Assembly (NCBI RefSeq): GCF_001425835.1
Contig: NZ_LMDP01000001.1
Coordinates: 869,476-933,475, forward strand
DNA: 64,000 bases
Source: Afipia sp. Root123D2
Lineage (GTDB): Bacteria; Pseudomonadota; Alphaproteobacteria; Rhizobiales; Xanthobacteraceae
Reading direction: 5' to 3'
The translations under genes were made by a program, and so were the position numbers. Below are positions 55,928-64,000 of the stretch, in pieces. Below the pieces are notes generated by a model. That model saw only the letters and a list, made by a program, of their open reading frames with translations. It was not told where the DNA came from and searched no databases. Numbering within the stretch: position 1 is the stretch's first letter; each line of letters begins with the position of its first letter.

Positions 55928-56800
55928 ATGGGTTTGCTCGATGGCAAGGTTGCGATCATCACCGGTGCGGGTGGCGGTCTCGGCGAGGCCTACGCCAAAC
56001 TGTTCGCGCGCGAGGGCGCGTCGGTGGTGGTCAACGATCTCGGCGGCCCGCGTGACGGAAGCGGCTCTGACAAGTCGATGGCGCAGAAGGTGGTCGATGC
56101 GATCAAGGCCGAGGGCGGCAAGGCTGTCGCCAACGGTTCGGACATTTCCACCATCGCCGGCGGCCAATCGGTGTTCGACGACGCGATCAGGAATTTCGGC
56201 CGCGCAGACATTCTGGTCAACAATGCCGGTATCCTGCTCGACGTCACCTTCGCCAAGATGACCGAGGAGAGCTGGGACAAGGTGATGAAGGTGCATCTGA
56301 AAGGCACTTTCTGCGTCACACTGCCGGTCTACAAATGGATGAAGGACAATGGCGGCGGCGTCATCGTCAATACGTCGTCGACCTCCGGCCTGATCGGAAA
56401 TTTCGGTCAGAGTAATTACGGTTCGGCCAAGGGCGGTATCTGGGGCCTGAGCAACGTGCTCGCGATCGAAGGCCGCAAGTACAACATTCGGCTGTGGACG
56501 CTGGCGCTGGGCGCGCTGACCCGCATGACCGCCGACCTGCCGCGCTACAAGGAAAATCCCGGTGCCGCGATGGGGCCGGACGAGGTCGCGCCCGCGGTCC
56601 TCTACATGGTTTCGGAGCTGTCGGGCGATCAGACCGGCAAGGTGCTCGGCGTCTCCGGCCCGCGCGGCGTGCGCGAAATGAAGATGCTCGAGATGGAGGG
56701 CTGGAAGCCCGGCGGGCCCTGGAAGGCGCAGGATATCGTCACCCACGCCAAGGACATCTTTTTCGATGACAGCAACAAGATGGGTGCGCGGCGGTTTTAG
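55928..56800 (+). CDS. SDR (R)-3-hydroxyacyl-CoA dehydrogenase-like (MFE-2 type)
   Basis: The 290-aa protein resembles the dehydrogenase unit of peroxisomal multifunctional enzyme 2. It has TGAGGGLGEAYAKLFAREGA (about 11-30) for the cofactor, the longer MFE-type loop VVNDLGGPRDGSGSDKSMA, NNAGILLD, catalytic Ser (NTSSTSG) and YGSAKGG with Tyr/Lys. It should oxidise 3-hydroxyacyl-CoA with NAD. Together with the MaoC hydratase upstream this is the two-domain MFE-2 separated into two genes. A C-terminal extension follows the core fold. Confidence 0.87.
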   Translation: MGLLDGKVAIITGAGGGLGEAYAKLFAREGASVVVNDLGGPRDGSGSDKSMAQKVVDAIKAEGGKAVANGSDISTIAGGQSVFDDAIRNFGRADILVNNAGILLDVTFAKMTEESWDKVMKVHLKGTFCVTLPVYKWMKDNGGGVIVNTSSTSGLIGNFGQSNYGSAKGGIWGLSNVLAIEGRKYNIRLWTLALGALTRMTADLPRYKENPGAAMGPDEVAPAVLYMVSELSGDQTGKVLGVSGPRGVREMKMLEMEGWKPGGPWKAQDIVTHAKDIFFDDSNKMGARRF

Positions 56801-56846
56801 GTGGTTAGTGCTAGCGAATTGACGCCGGCCTTTTGTCAATCTGGAT

Positions 56847-56933
56847 GTCATCACCGGCCTTGTGCCGGTGATCTCGCTTGGGGACGTACTGTGCCTTCCT
56901 AAGCGGGATGGCCGGAACAAGTCCGGCCATGAC
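56847..56933 (+). repeat. Paired-palindrome element after the SDR gene
   Basis: GTCAT, arm CACCGGCCTTGTGCCGGTG, inner ATCTCGCTT/AAGCGGGAT (with G-T pairs), arm GGCCGGAACAAGTCCGGCC, ATGAC. Both arms differ from neighbouring copies but keep pairing. Confidence 0.85.
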
Positions 56934-57053
56934 AGTTCAGAGATTTTACCTGCCGAATCCACCCCTTTGACCCGTCCGGCGGCGGGGGTATGATTGGCCT
57001 TGCGCGATCCGGGACCGTCCCGGAGCGCGGTCCAACGAAAGAAAAATCTGGAT

Positions 57054-57986
57054 ATGAAACTGACCCATGAGGCGAGCGGCACGTTCGCCATCGCGCCGAC
57101 GCCCTTTTTCGACGACGGCCGCATCGATTTCGACTCCATTGACCGCCTGACCGATTTTTACGCCGAGGTTGGCTGCGACGGCGTTACCGTGCTCGGCATT
57201 CTCGGTGAAGCGCCGAAAATGGAGGCGCAGGAATCGCTCGATGTCGCGACCCGCTTCATCAAGCGCGCCAAGAACAAGCAGGTCATCGTCGGCGTCTCCG
57301 CGCCGGGCTTTGCCGCGATGAGGACGCTGGCGCGAGCTTCGATGGACGCCGGTGCTGCTGCGGTGATGATCGCGCCGACGCCCAACCTGCGCACCGACGA
57401 CCAGATCACGACTTACTTTCGCCAGGCTACTGAAGCGATCGGCGAGGACATTCCGTGGGTGCTGCAGGATTATCCGCTGACGCTTACCGTGGTCATGACG
57501 CCGGCGGTAATCCGCAAGATCGTGATGGACAGCAAATCGTGCGTCATGCTCAAGCATGAAGACTGGCCGGGACTCGAGAAGATTTCGACACTGCGCGGTT
57601 TCCAGAAAGACGGCTCGCTGCGTCCCATGTCGATCCTCACCGGCAACGGCGGCACCTTCCTCGATTTTGAGATGGAGCGCGGCGCCGACGGCGCGATGAC
57701 CGGCTATGCCTTCCCCGATATGCTGGTCGATGTGGTCAATCTGTCGAAGGCCGGTAAGCGCGACGAAGCGCACGATCTGTTCGACGCGCACCTGCCGTTG
57801 ATCCGTTACGAGCAGCAGCCGGGTGTCGGCCTCGCGGTGCGCAAGCATGTGCTGCACAAGCGCGGCAAGATCGCCTCCAGCGCCCAGCGCAAGCCGGGCT
57901 CGGCGATGAGCGCCACCGCAAAGGCCGAGGTCGACTATCTGCTGTCGCGTGTTGCACGCACTGACAAGCGGGCGAAACTCGCATGA
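57054..57986 (+). CDS. DapA-family aldolase/dihydrodipicolinate synthase-like protein
   Basis: The ATG at 57054 gives 310 aa (MKLTHEASGTFAIAPTPFFDDG). The (beta/alpha)8 fold carries the Schiff-base lysine (CVMLKHEDWPG), the Tyr of LQDYPL, and VTVLGILGEAPKM at the position of the usual GTTGE loop, which is altered. In real DHDPS the loop Thr-Thr positions pyruvate, so this is likely another member (keto-acid lyase or aldolase). Length is at the upper end of the family. The Nudix gene starts four bases before its stop (ATGA), so they are coupled. Confidence 0.82.
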   Translation: MKLTHEASGTFAIAPTPFFDDGRIDFDSIDRLTDFYAEVGCDGVTVLGILGEAPKMEAQESLDVATRFIKRAKNKQVIVGVSAPGFAAMRTLARASMDAGAAAVMIAPTPNLRTDDQITTYFRQATEAIGEDIPWVLQDYPLTLTVVMTPAVIRKIVMDSKSCVMLKHEDWPGLEKISTLRGFQKDGSLRPMSILTGNGGTFLDFEMERGADGAMTGYAFPDMLVDVVNLSKAGKRDEAHDLFDAHLPLIRYEQQPGVGLAVRKHVLHKRGKIASSAQRKPGSAMSATAKAEVDYLLSRVARTDKRAKLA

Positions 57987-58792
57987 CCGAGACGCCGACA
58001 CGCGATCCGGCGAAGGCACTGCGCACGGCGTCCACTGTGCTGTTGTTGCGCGACGGTGCACAGGGAATGGAGATCTTCATGGTGCAGCGGCACCATCAGA
58101 TCGAGTTCTCCTCCGGCGCGCTGGTGTTTCCCGGCGGCAGCATGGACCCCGGCGATCGCGAGATCGCTGCGGATAGCGCGCTCGTTCCTCATGGTGGCGG
58201 TCTCGATTCCGAGGCCGCGGCGATCCGTATCGGTGGCATTCGCGAGACCTTCGAGGAAAGCGGCATCATGCTCGCGCGCCCGCACGGCTCGGGCGAGTTG
58301 ATCGCGGCGGCCCAGCTCGCACCGCTTGAGCCGCAGCGCGCGGCACTCGACGAAGGCAAGGTGAGCTTCGCGGATATTTTGCGCCAGCACGCATTGAGGC
58401 CAGCGATCGATTGCCTGGTGCCGTTCGCGCACTGGATCACGCCGGTCCAGTTGCCCAAGCGTTTCGACACGCACTTCCTGCTCGCGCTGGCGCCGCCGGA
58501 TCAGGTCGGCCGTCACGACGGCCATGAATCGGTGGACTCGATCTGGCTGTCACCGAAGGAGGCACTGGCAGGCGCGGAGAGCGGACGCTTCAAGCTGCCG
58601 TTCCCGACCATCCGCAATCTGATAAAGCTCGACCGGCTCGGCAGCGCGAAGGCGGCGATGGAATTCGCGCGCAAGACCCCGGTGGTGACGGTGATGCCGC
58701 AATTGAGCAAGACCGCCACCGGCCTGACCCGCCTGCAAATTCCGGTCGAGGCAGGCTACGACGGCAGCGTGTTTGAGGTCGAGCGGCCCTGA
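57983..58792 (+). CDS. Nudix hydrolase (long form)
   Basis: The 269-aa protein contains a Nudix box: ALVFPGGSMDPGDREI, an insertion, then IGGIRETFEESGIML (about residues 78-93), which gives the REx2EExG metal-binding set. The family cleaves a nucleoside diphosphate linked to a moiety X; long members with a C-terminal domain include CoA or NAD diphosphatases and eukaryotic NUDT19-like proteins. An NUDT19-like CoA diphosphatase would fit this acyl-CoA gene block, but that is inferred. It overlaps the DapA-like gene by four bases. Confidence 0.87.
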   Translation: MTETPTRDPAKALRTASTVLLLRDGAQGMEIFMVQRHHQIEFSSGALVFPGGSMDPGDREIAADSALVPHGGGLDSEAAAIRIGGIRETFEESGIMLARPHGSGELIAAAQLAPLEPQRAALDEGKVSFADILRQHALRPAIDCLVPFAHWITPVQLPKRFDTHFLLALAPPDQVGRHDGHESVDSIWLSPKEALAGAESGRFKLPFPTIRNLIKLDRLGSAKAAMEFARKTPVVTVMPQLSKTATGLTRLQIPVEAGYDGSVFEVERP

Positions 58793-58909
58793 AAGTCCAG
58801 CCATGGCGGCCGTAGCGCGGTTTTTGACGCCGGAGTGGTCATGTCCCATTGAAGCCGGATTTGTCCGTCACCATAGCCTGAGCGTGTCCCGGGGGCTGTG
58901 GATAGCGTG

Positions 58910-59665
58910 ATGAAACGGTGGAAGATGATTCTGACGCTTTTCCTGGCCCTTCTGCTTGTGCCGATCGGCATTTCCGCTGCCAGCTATTTCCTCTCCAGCC
59001 GTGCGTCCGCCAATTGGTGGGCGGCGGATCGCTCCAGCGCCGGCGTGTTGCCGCCTGCCGCCACGCATCCCCATGCTGCCGTCAGAATTTACGCGGCGCG
59101 CACGGTGCGCTGGCGCGGCATCGTCGCGGTCCATAGCTGGATCGTGTTCAAGGAGCAGGGCGCGCAGCGCTACAGCCGCTACGACTACACTGCGTGGGGC
59201 GAACCGATCCGCGTCAATGGTTTCATTGCGGACGGCCGCTGGTTCGGGCAGACGCCGGAAACCGTGTTCAGCGCCGATGGCGCGCATGCCGCGCAACTGA
59301 TCCCGAAGATCCGCGCCGCGATCGACGCCTACAAATATCGCAACCTCGGCGACTATCGTGCGTGGCCGGGGCCGAATTCCAACACCTTCGTCGCGGCGAT
59401 CATCGCTGCCGTGCCGGAGATGAATGCGGTGCTGCCGCCGACCGCGATCGGCAAGGATTTTCCTTATGACGGCGGCTGGCTTGGCCGTACCGCGTCCGGC
59501 ACCGGCTGGCGCGCGACGCTCGGCGGTTACGCCGGCATCACCATCGGCTGGCTGGAGGGCATCGAACTCAACATTCTCGGCGCGGTGCTCGGCATCGACA
59601 TCCGCCGCCCGGCGATCAAGATTCCCGGCATCGGACGGCTGGGTGTCAGCGCAGCAGTGACGTGA
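58910..59665 (+). CDS. DUF3750 membrane-anchored protein
   Basis: The ATG at 58910 gives 251 aa; a GTG four codons upstream is possible. A single N-terminal membrane segment (MILTLFLALLLVPIGISAASYFL) anchors it. The DUF3750 core is visible: VRIYAARTVRWRGIVAVHSWIVFKEQGAQRYSRYDY, GPNSNTFVAAIIAAVPEMNAVLPPTAIGKDF and GYAGITIGWLEGIELNILGAVLGIDIRRPAIKIPGIGR. The family has no known function. The active domain probably faces the periplasm. Confidence 0.82.
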   Translation: MKRWKMILTLFLALLLVPIGISAASYFLSSRASANWWAADRSSAGVLPPAATHPHAAVRIYAARTVRWRGIVAVHSWIVFKEQGAQRYSRYDYTAWGEPIRVNGFIADGRWFGQTPETVFSADGAHAAQLIPKIRAAIDAYKYRNLGDYRAWPGPNSNTFVAAIIAAVPEMNAVLPPTAIGKDFPYDGGWLGRTASGTGWRATLGGYAGITIGWLEGIELNILGAVLGIDIRRPAIKIPGIGRLGVSAAVT

Positions 59666-59695
59666 GGGGCATGGTTGTTACCGTATCTCACGTGT

Positions 59696-59782
59696 GTCAT
59701 TGCCGGGCTTGTCCCGGCAATCCCGATCAGGGAGGCATGGTGCCAGCCTAAGCGTGATCACCGGGACAAGCCCGGTGATGAC
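59696..59782 (+). repeat. Paired-palindrome element after the DUF3750 gene
   Basis: GTCAT, arm TGCCGGGCTTGTCCCGGCA, arm CACCGGGACAAGCCCGGTG, ATGAC. The outer pair and both arms are intact; the inner pair is weaker here. Confidence 0.85.
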
Positions 59783-59873
59783 AAATTGAGCAAGAACTGC
59801 ACCCGAGCCTGACTACGATGGGGAGCATCGCTCCCGCATTGATGTCCGTCATCTCTCCGCCCTATAACAGCCT

Positions 59874-60653
59874 ATGCCCGCTTTTCCGCCGCTCCGCATC
59901 GTTTGCCTGACCGAGGAGACCGTCGAGACGCTGTATCTGCTTGGTGAGCAGGACCGCATCGTCGGCGTGTCCGGCTACGCGGTGCGGCCGCCGCAGGTGA
60001 GACGCGAAAAGCCGCGTGTGTCGGCATTTATCTCGGCGGACATTCCGAAAATTCTCGCGCTCGAACCCGATCTGGTTCTGACGTTCTCGGACCTGCAGGC
60101 TGATATCGTCGCGGGGCTGATCCGGGCAGGGATCGCGGTCCATGCCTTCAATCAACGCGACATCGCCGGAATCCTCGCGATGATCCGCACCGTGGGTGCG
60201 CTGGTCGGCGTGCCGGAGAAGGCGGATACGCTTGCGAAGGGCTATGAGGACACGCTGGCGCAGATTGCCGCAAGAGCGAACGGCGCGGCGCGCCCGAGAG
60301 TCTATTTCGAGGAATGGGACGATCCGCTGATCAGCGGCATCGGCTGGGTATCCGAACTCATTCGTATCGCCGGTGGTGACGATGTGTTTCCGGAGTTGGG
60401 AGCGAGAAAGTCTGCGACCGAACGGATCGTGACGCCCGAGGCAGTGATTGCCGCCGCACCGGACATCATTCTCGCTTCGTGGTGCGGCAAAAAAGTAGTG
60501 CCGGACAAAATTCGCTGCCGCGCAGGGTGGGGCGCCATTCCGGCGGTGCGCAACGACCGCATCGTCGAAATCAAGTCGACCATCATCCTGCAACCGGGAC
60601 CTGCGGCGCTGACCGACGGCCTCGACGCGATTGTCGCGGCGTTGCGGACGTGA
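59874..60653 (+). CDS. BtuF-like cobalamin/iron-chelate binding protein without signal peptide
   Basis: The 259-aa protein is of the periplasmic-binding-protein fold class III (BtuF/FhuD type): RIVCLTEETVETLYLLGEQDRIVGVSGYA, KPRVSAFISADIPKILALEPDLVLTFSD, then the C-terminal lobe with WGAIPAVRNDRIVEI. Such proteins normally carry a signal peptide and serve a BtuCD transporter. Here the mature-like sequence starts at once (MPAFPPLRIVC), and no permease or ATPase gene is close. It may be a cytoplasmic cobalamin-binding relative or have lost export. The fold is firm; the ligand is not. Confidence 0.8.
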   Translation: MPAFPPLRIVCLTEETVETLYLLGEQDRIVGVSGYAVRPPQVRREKPRVSAFISADIPKILALEPDLVLTFSDLQADIVAGLIRAGIAVHAFNQRDIAGILAMIRTVGALVGVPEKADTLAKGYEDTLAQIAARANGAARPRVYFEEWDDPLISGIGWVSELIRIAGGDDVFPELGARKSATERIVTPEAVIAAAPDIILASWCGKKVVPDKIRCRAGWGAIPAVRNDRIVEIKSTIILQPGPAALTDGLDAIVAALRT

Positions 60654-60727
60654 TCAGGAGCCACGATGTTATTCTATGTTATCACCAGGCATAGCCGTTC
60701 AAAGAACGGCGTCGCTTCCGCTCGCCT

Positions 60728-60800
60728 ATGTCCCGGTGATCTCGCTTGGGTGGGCACATGCGCCCCTGATCGGGATGGCCGGAACAAGTCCGGCCATGAC
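60728..60800 (+). repeat. Paired-palindrome element, left arm truncated
   Basis: The right arm GGCCGGAACAAGTCCGGCC followed by ATGAC is intact. The left arm is reduced to GTCCCGGTGATC, so the left hairpin is missing. Confidence 0.7.
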
Positions 60801-60855
60801 AACGGAGAATGCGGGATGGCGCCGTAAAACTATGAGAGGGTCGTCACAGCCTGTT

Positions 60856-61923
60856 CTAAGGTCTTGCCTCCAGCACCATGTTGAACGGCGTCTCGGCCGC
60901 GCGGCGGAAGTGCGAGAACCCCGCATCGAGCGCGACCTTGCGCAGTTTCATCTCTCCGGCCTGCGCGCCGAGCCCGAGCCCGACGTCCTGCGAGAGTGAG
61001 GCCGGTGTGCAGATCATGGTCGAAGCGCCGTAGAAAATGCGGCCGACCGGATTGAGATTGTCCTTCAGGCAATCCTTGGCCATCGGCTCGACGATCATCC
61101 AGGTGCCGTCTTTCGCCAGCGATTGCTTGACGTGCTTTCCGGCGCCGACCGGATCGCCCATGTCGTGGAGGCAATCGAACATCGCCACCAGATCGTACTT
61201 GCGCTCCGGGAAGTCCGACGCCGAGGCACGTTCGAAGGTCACGTGGTCGGCTACGCCGGCTTTCTCCGCGGCTTCCTTGGCGCGTTCGATCGACGGGCCA
61301 TGATAGTCGAAGCCGGTGAAGTGCGATTTCGGATAGGCCTGTGCCATCAAGATGGTGGAGGCGCCGTGGCCGCAGCCGACGTCGGCGACGTTGGCTCCGC
61401 GCTCCAGCTTGTCCTTGACGCCGTCGAGGGCAGGAATCCAGCTCCCAATCAGATTGGCGTTATAGCCGGGGCGGAAGAATCTTTCGGTGCCCCGGAACAG
61501 GCAGTTGCTGTGCTCGTGCCAGCCCAATCCTTTGCCGGTGCGGAAGGCGTCCTCGATCTTGGCCTCGTCCATCCACATCGACTGCACGATTTCGAAACCG
61601 CCGGCGAAGAACGCCGGGCTGTCCTCATTGGCGAACACCATCGCCTGTTCGGGATTGAGGCTGAACTTCTCGGTCTCATCGTCATATTCGATGAAGCCGG
61701 AGGCCGCCTGCGCGGAGAGCCATTCGCGCAAGTAGCGCTCCTTGTAGCCGGTGGCCTTGGCCAGTTCCTCCGGCGTCATGCCGTCGCTGTCGGCCATCGC
61801 CTTGTAGAGTCCGAGGTGATCGCCGAGAACGACAAGCGCACCGGTGACACAGGCGCCGACATCGCCGAGCATGCGATTCACGAGTGCATCGAGTTTTTCC
61901 GGGTTTGGTTCGCGCATGGCCAT
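60856..61923 (-). CDS. SAM-dependent methyltransferase with N-terminal winged-helix-like domain
   Basis: The 355-aa protein begins MAMREPNPEKLDALVNRM (an ATG two codons in is an alternative start). An N-terminal dimerisation/winged-helix part (EELAKATGYKERYLREWLSAQAASGF) precedes the Rossmann methyltransferase: VADVGCGHGASTILMAQAYP (about 175-194), FTGFDYHGPSIERAK and DLVAMFDCLHDMGDP. The layout resembles small-molecule O-methyltransferases and the S-adenosylmethionine-dependent enzymes of the Rv2258c/DUF type. The substrate is unknown. It runs against its neighbour at 59874, with a repeat between. Confidence 0.85.
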   Translation of the reverse strand: MAMREPNPEKLDALVNRMLGDVGACVTGALVVLGDHLGLYKAMADSDGMTPEELAKATGYKERYLREWLSAQAASGFIEYDDETEKFSLNPEQAMVFANEDSPAFFAGGFEIVQSMWMDEAKIEDAFRTGKGLGWHEHSNCLFRGTERFFRPGYNANLIGSWIPALDGVKDKLERGANVADVGCGHGASTILMAQAYPKSHFTGFDYHGPSIERAKEAAEKAGVADHVTFERASASDFPERKYDLVAMFDCLHDMGDPVGAGKHVKQSLAKDGTWMIVEPMAKDCLKDNLNPVGRIFYGASTMICTPASLSQDVGLGLGAQAGEMKLRKVALDAGFSHFRRAAETPFNMVLEARP

Positions 61924-62061
61924 GCTCCTTGCGTTGCAAGTTCTTGCCCGAGCCCACGTTGCGGTGTCTGGAAGCTAGGACCGCGCGGCGTATTGTCAAC
62001 GCGACGCGGCGGCGCGCACGGATCAGTCTTTCGAGGGATGCGGGATTGGCCGGGTTATGCT

Positions 62062-62132
62062 TTCGCTCGCCCTGTGTCCGAGCGAGGGGCTGTCTTCCTA
62101 AGCGAGATGGCCGGGACAAGCCCGGCCATGAC
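62062..62132 (+). repeat. Paired-palindrome element, left arm diverged
   Basis: The right arm GGCCGGGACAAGCCCGGCC with ATGAC is intact. The left side shows GCTCG/CGAGC around CCCTGTGTC instead of the usual GCCCGG arm. Confidence 0.65.
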
Positions 62133-62162
62133 AGATTCCTAACTATGCGTGGCTTCTGGCCC

Positions 62163-62363
62163 TTACGCCGTGCGATAGAGCACGCGGAATCGCGGCGGTG
62201 TCGGCTTCACCATGGTCTGCCCGGCCTCGGGCAGAATGGCGATGACCTGTTCGCCGGAAATGCCGCGCTCGGCGAGTGCGGTGTTGAGAGCCTCGATCCT
62301 CGCTTCGGTGTAGACCTCGCCGACGACATCGGCGTTGTTCAAAGCGCGTTGCGGTGCAGCCAT
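62163..62363 (-). CDS. Small conserved-looking protein downstream of catalase
   Basis: The start at 62363 (MAAPQRALNNADVVGEVYTEA) gives 66 aa, with AGGAG well placed seven bases before it; the longer open frame to 62513 overlaps katA and is not used. The product is alpha/beta and soluble, ending TMVKPTPPRFRVLYRTA. It lies 64 bp after the katA stop on the same strand, so it is probably co-transcribed. I do not recognise a family. Confidence 0.65.
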   Translation of the reverse strand: MAAPQRALNNADVVGEVYTEARIEALNTALAERGISGEQVIAILPEAGQTMVKPTPPRFRVLYRTA

Positions 62364-62427
62364 GATGTCACTCCTGGTGATGGGTTGAAGGCCGGCGGCG
62401 CGACTACGCCGCCGGTGATGTGTGCGG

Positions 62428-63897
62428 TTACTCGGCTGCCTGAGCCGAGGGCAGGTCGGAGGCGGAGAGACCCATCCGGGTCGCGACGCCGATGCCGTAA
62501 TCGGGGTCGGCACGATAAAAGTGCACCACCTGCCGCTTGACGATCTCCACCGGGACGCCGTCCATCGCCGCGGCGATGTTGTGGAACAATTGCTCTTTCT
62601 GGTCGGCGCTCATCAGCCGGAACAGGTCGCCGGGCTGGCGATAGTCGTCATTGCCGTCGCGGTGGTTGTAGCGATCGGCGTTGCCGGAGATCTTCAGTGG
62701 CGGTTCGCGGAAGCGCTCGTCCTGCGCCGGGCCGCCGACCGAATTCGGCTCGTAGTAGGCGTCCGGATTTGCGTGGCCGTGCAATTTCATCGCGCCGTCG
62801 GCGTGATAGGTGTGCACCGGAGAGCGCGGCTTGTTGACCGGCAACTGCTCGGCGTTGACGCCGACGCGGTAGCGGTGCGCATCCGCGTAGGAGAAGATTC
62901 GCGCCTGCAGCATCTTGTCCGGCGAATGGCCGACGCCGGGGACGACGTTGGCGGGAGAGAGCGCCGCCTGTTCGACCTCGGCGAAATAGTTCTCCGGGTT
63001 CTTGTTCAGTTCGAGCACGCCGACCTCGATCAGCGGGTAGTCCTTGTGCGGCCACACCTTGGTGAGGTCGAACGGGTTGTACCAGTGCTTGCCGACGTCG
63101 GCTTCCGGCATCACCTGAACGTAGAACGTCCATTTCGGGAAGTCGCTTTTCTCGATCGCCTCGTAGAGATCGCGCTGATGGGTTTCGCGGTCGTGCGCGA
63201 TCTTCTGCGCAGCCTCGCTGTTGGTCCAGTTCTTGATGCCCTGCTGGGACTTGAAATGGAATTTCACCCAGAAGCGCTCGTTCTTGTCGTTGATGAACGA
63301 ATAGGTGTGCGAGCCGAAGCCGTGGACGTGACGATAGCTCTGCGGCAGGCCGCGATCGGACATCAGGATCGTCACCTGATGCAGGCTTTCCGGCGACAGC
63401 GACCAGAAATCCCACATCGCGGTCGGCGAGCGCATGTTGGTGCGCGGGTGCCGCTTCTGGGTATGGATGAAATCGGGGAATTTCAGCGGATCGCGGACGA
63501 AGAACACCGGCGTGTTGTTGCCGACGATGTCCCAGTTGCCCTCCGACGTGTAGAAACGCAGCGCCCAGCCGCGCACGTCACGCTCGGCATCGGCCGCGCC
63601 GCGTTCGCCGGCGACGGTCGAGAAGCGCAGGAACGCCTCGGTCTTGGTGCCGGGCTTCAGGGCTGCAGCTTTCGAATATTTCGTGATGTCGTGGGTGATG
63701 GTCAGCGTGCCGTAAGCCGCGGAGCCCTTGGCATGAACGGTGCGCTCCGGAATCCGCTCGCGATTCTGGTGGGCGAGTTTTTCCAGCAGATGGAAGTCCT
63801 GCATCAGCACCGGGCCGAGGGGGCCCGCAGTCAGCGAATTCTGGTTGTCGGCAACCGGGGCACCGGACGCCGTGGTCATGGTCGGTTTTTTGGTCAT
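62428..63897 (-). CDS. katA: Monofunctional haem catalase
   Basis: Catalase breaks down H2O2 to water and O2 in the cytoplasm. The 489-aa protein has the distal haem residues His54 ([12 protein letters not shown]) and Asn ([16 protein letters not shown]), and the proximal haem ligand Tyr337 in [12 protein letters not shown]. Length is that of small-subunit clade 3 catalases. The start at 63897 has AGGAGAG just upstream. The promoter region continues to the window end; an OxyR-type regulator may be divergent outside the window, but this cannot be seen. Confidence 0.96.
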   Translation of the reverse strand: MTKKPTMTTASGAPVADNQNSLTAGPLGPVLMQDFHLLEKLAHQNRERIPERTVHAKGSAAYGTLTITHDITKYSKAAALKPGTKTEAFLRFSTVAGERGAADAERDVRGWALRFYTSEGNWDIVGNNTPVFFVRDPLKFPDFIHTQKRHPRTNMRSPTAMWDFWSLSPESLHQVTILMSDRGLPQSYRHVHGFGSHTYSFINDKNERFWVKFHFKSQQGIKNWTNSEAAQKIAHDRETHQRDLYEAIEKSDFPKWTFYVQVMPEADVGKHWYNPFDLTKVWPHKDYPLIEVGVLELNKNPENYFAEVEQAALSPANVVPGVGHSPDKMLQARIFSYADAHRYRVGVNAEQLPVNKPRSPVHTYHADGAMKLHGHANPDAYYEPNSVGGPAQDERFREPPLKISGNADRYNHRDGNDDYRQPGDLFRLMSADQKEQLFHNIAAAMDGVPVEIVKRQVVHFYRADPDYGIGVATRMGLSASDLPSAQAAE

Positions 63898-64000
63898 GAG
63901 GCTCTCCTTTGCGGATTTAACGCAACGGTAGGAGGGCTTGTCGATCAGGTCTAATCGTATTAATAGCCATTCTAGATAAGAAAAACTGATCGATATGGTT
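63898..64000 (-). promoter_or_regulatory. Upstream control region of katA
   Basis: The last 103 bases are AT-rich against the background. On the katA strand CGATCAG and CTGATCG form a spaced inverted repeat, and an ATAG/CTA-rich patch lies between. That resembles LysR/OxyR operator layouts, but no full OxyR consensus could be aligned by eye. Confidence 0.35.

Overview
The window looks like chromosome of a GC-rich alphaproteobacterium, most likely Bradyrhizobium, Rhodopseudomonas, Afipia or a close relative (Nitrobacteraceae). The grounds are the str-S10-spc-alpha ribosomal supercluster with secY and adk, an ATP12-family assembly factor, DUF3750 and DUF4260 proteins, and many GTCATGCCCGG-type intergenic palindromes. 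Genus assignment is inference; no rRNA is present.

Layout. 1-7.3 kb: the end of a LuxR-type regulator, a flavin oxidoreductase fused to a methyltransferase-like domain, an ABC exporter with acidic tails, tRNA-Gly(TCC), a flavoprotein monooxygenase and a BioF2/CelD-type acetyltransferase. 7.3-27 kb: a long leader, then rpsL, rpsG, fusA, tuf, rpsJ through rplO, secY, adk, rpsM, rpsK, rpoA and rplQ, all on the + strand and closed by a strong terminator. adk carries a histone H1-like Lys/Ala tail of about 130 residues. 27-40.4 kb: housekeeping genes: two oxidoreductases, an HxlR regulator, a DegP-type protease, rarA with an RluA-family pseudouridine synthase, ATP12, an orphan FliK-like/FlhB-tail-like pair, small proteins and an acyl-CoA carboxylase beta chain.

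40.4-42.8 kb is a visibly AT-richer island. It encodes a DPPW-motif methyltransferase-like protein with an unassigned C-terminal region and a calcineurin-like metallophosphoesterase broken by a frameshift. This is the best candidate here for an undescribed system, possibly decayed from a single fused gene. 42.8-49.3 kb holds small membrane and secreted proteins, an ArsR regulator, a PEP-mutase-like protein and two more frame-broken genes (TRIC channel and NIPSNAP). 49.7-58.8 kb is a catabolic block: fused indolepyruvate ferredoxin oxidoreductase, SCP-x-type thiolase, DUF35 partner, MaoC hydratase and SDR dehydrogenase (together like a peroxisomal MFE-2/SCP-x system split into separate genes), a DapA-family aldolase and a Nudix hydrolase. 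58.9-64 kb: a DUF3750 protein, a BtuF-like binding protein, a methyltransferase, and catalase with a small satellite gene.

Across 21.8-62.1 kb at least nine intergenic copies of a roughly 85-95 bp paired-palindrome element occur. Their arms vary in a compensatory way, which suggests a conserved cruciform or four-way-junction fold. One copy lies inside the ribosomal operon between rplO and secY.
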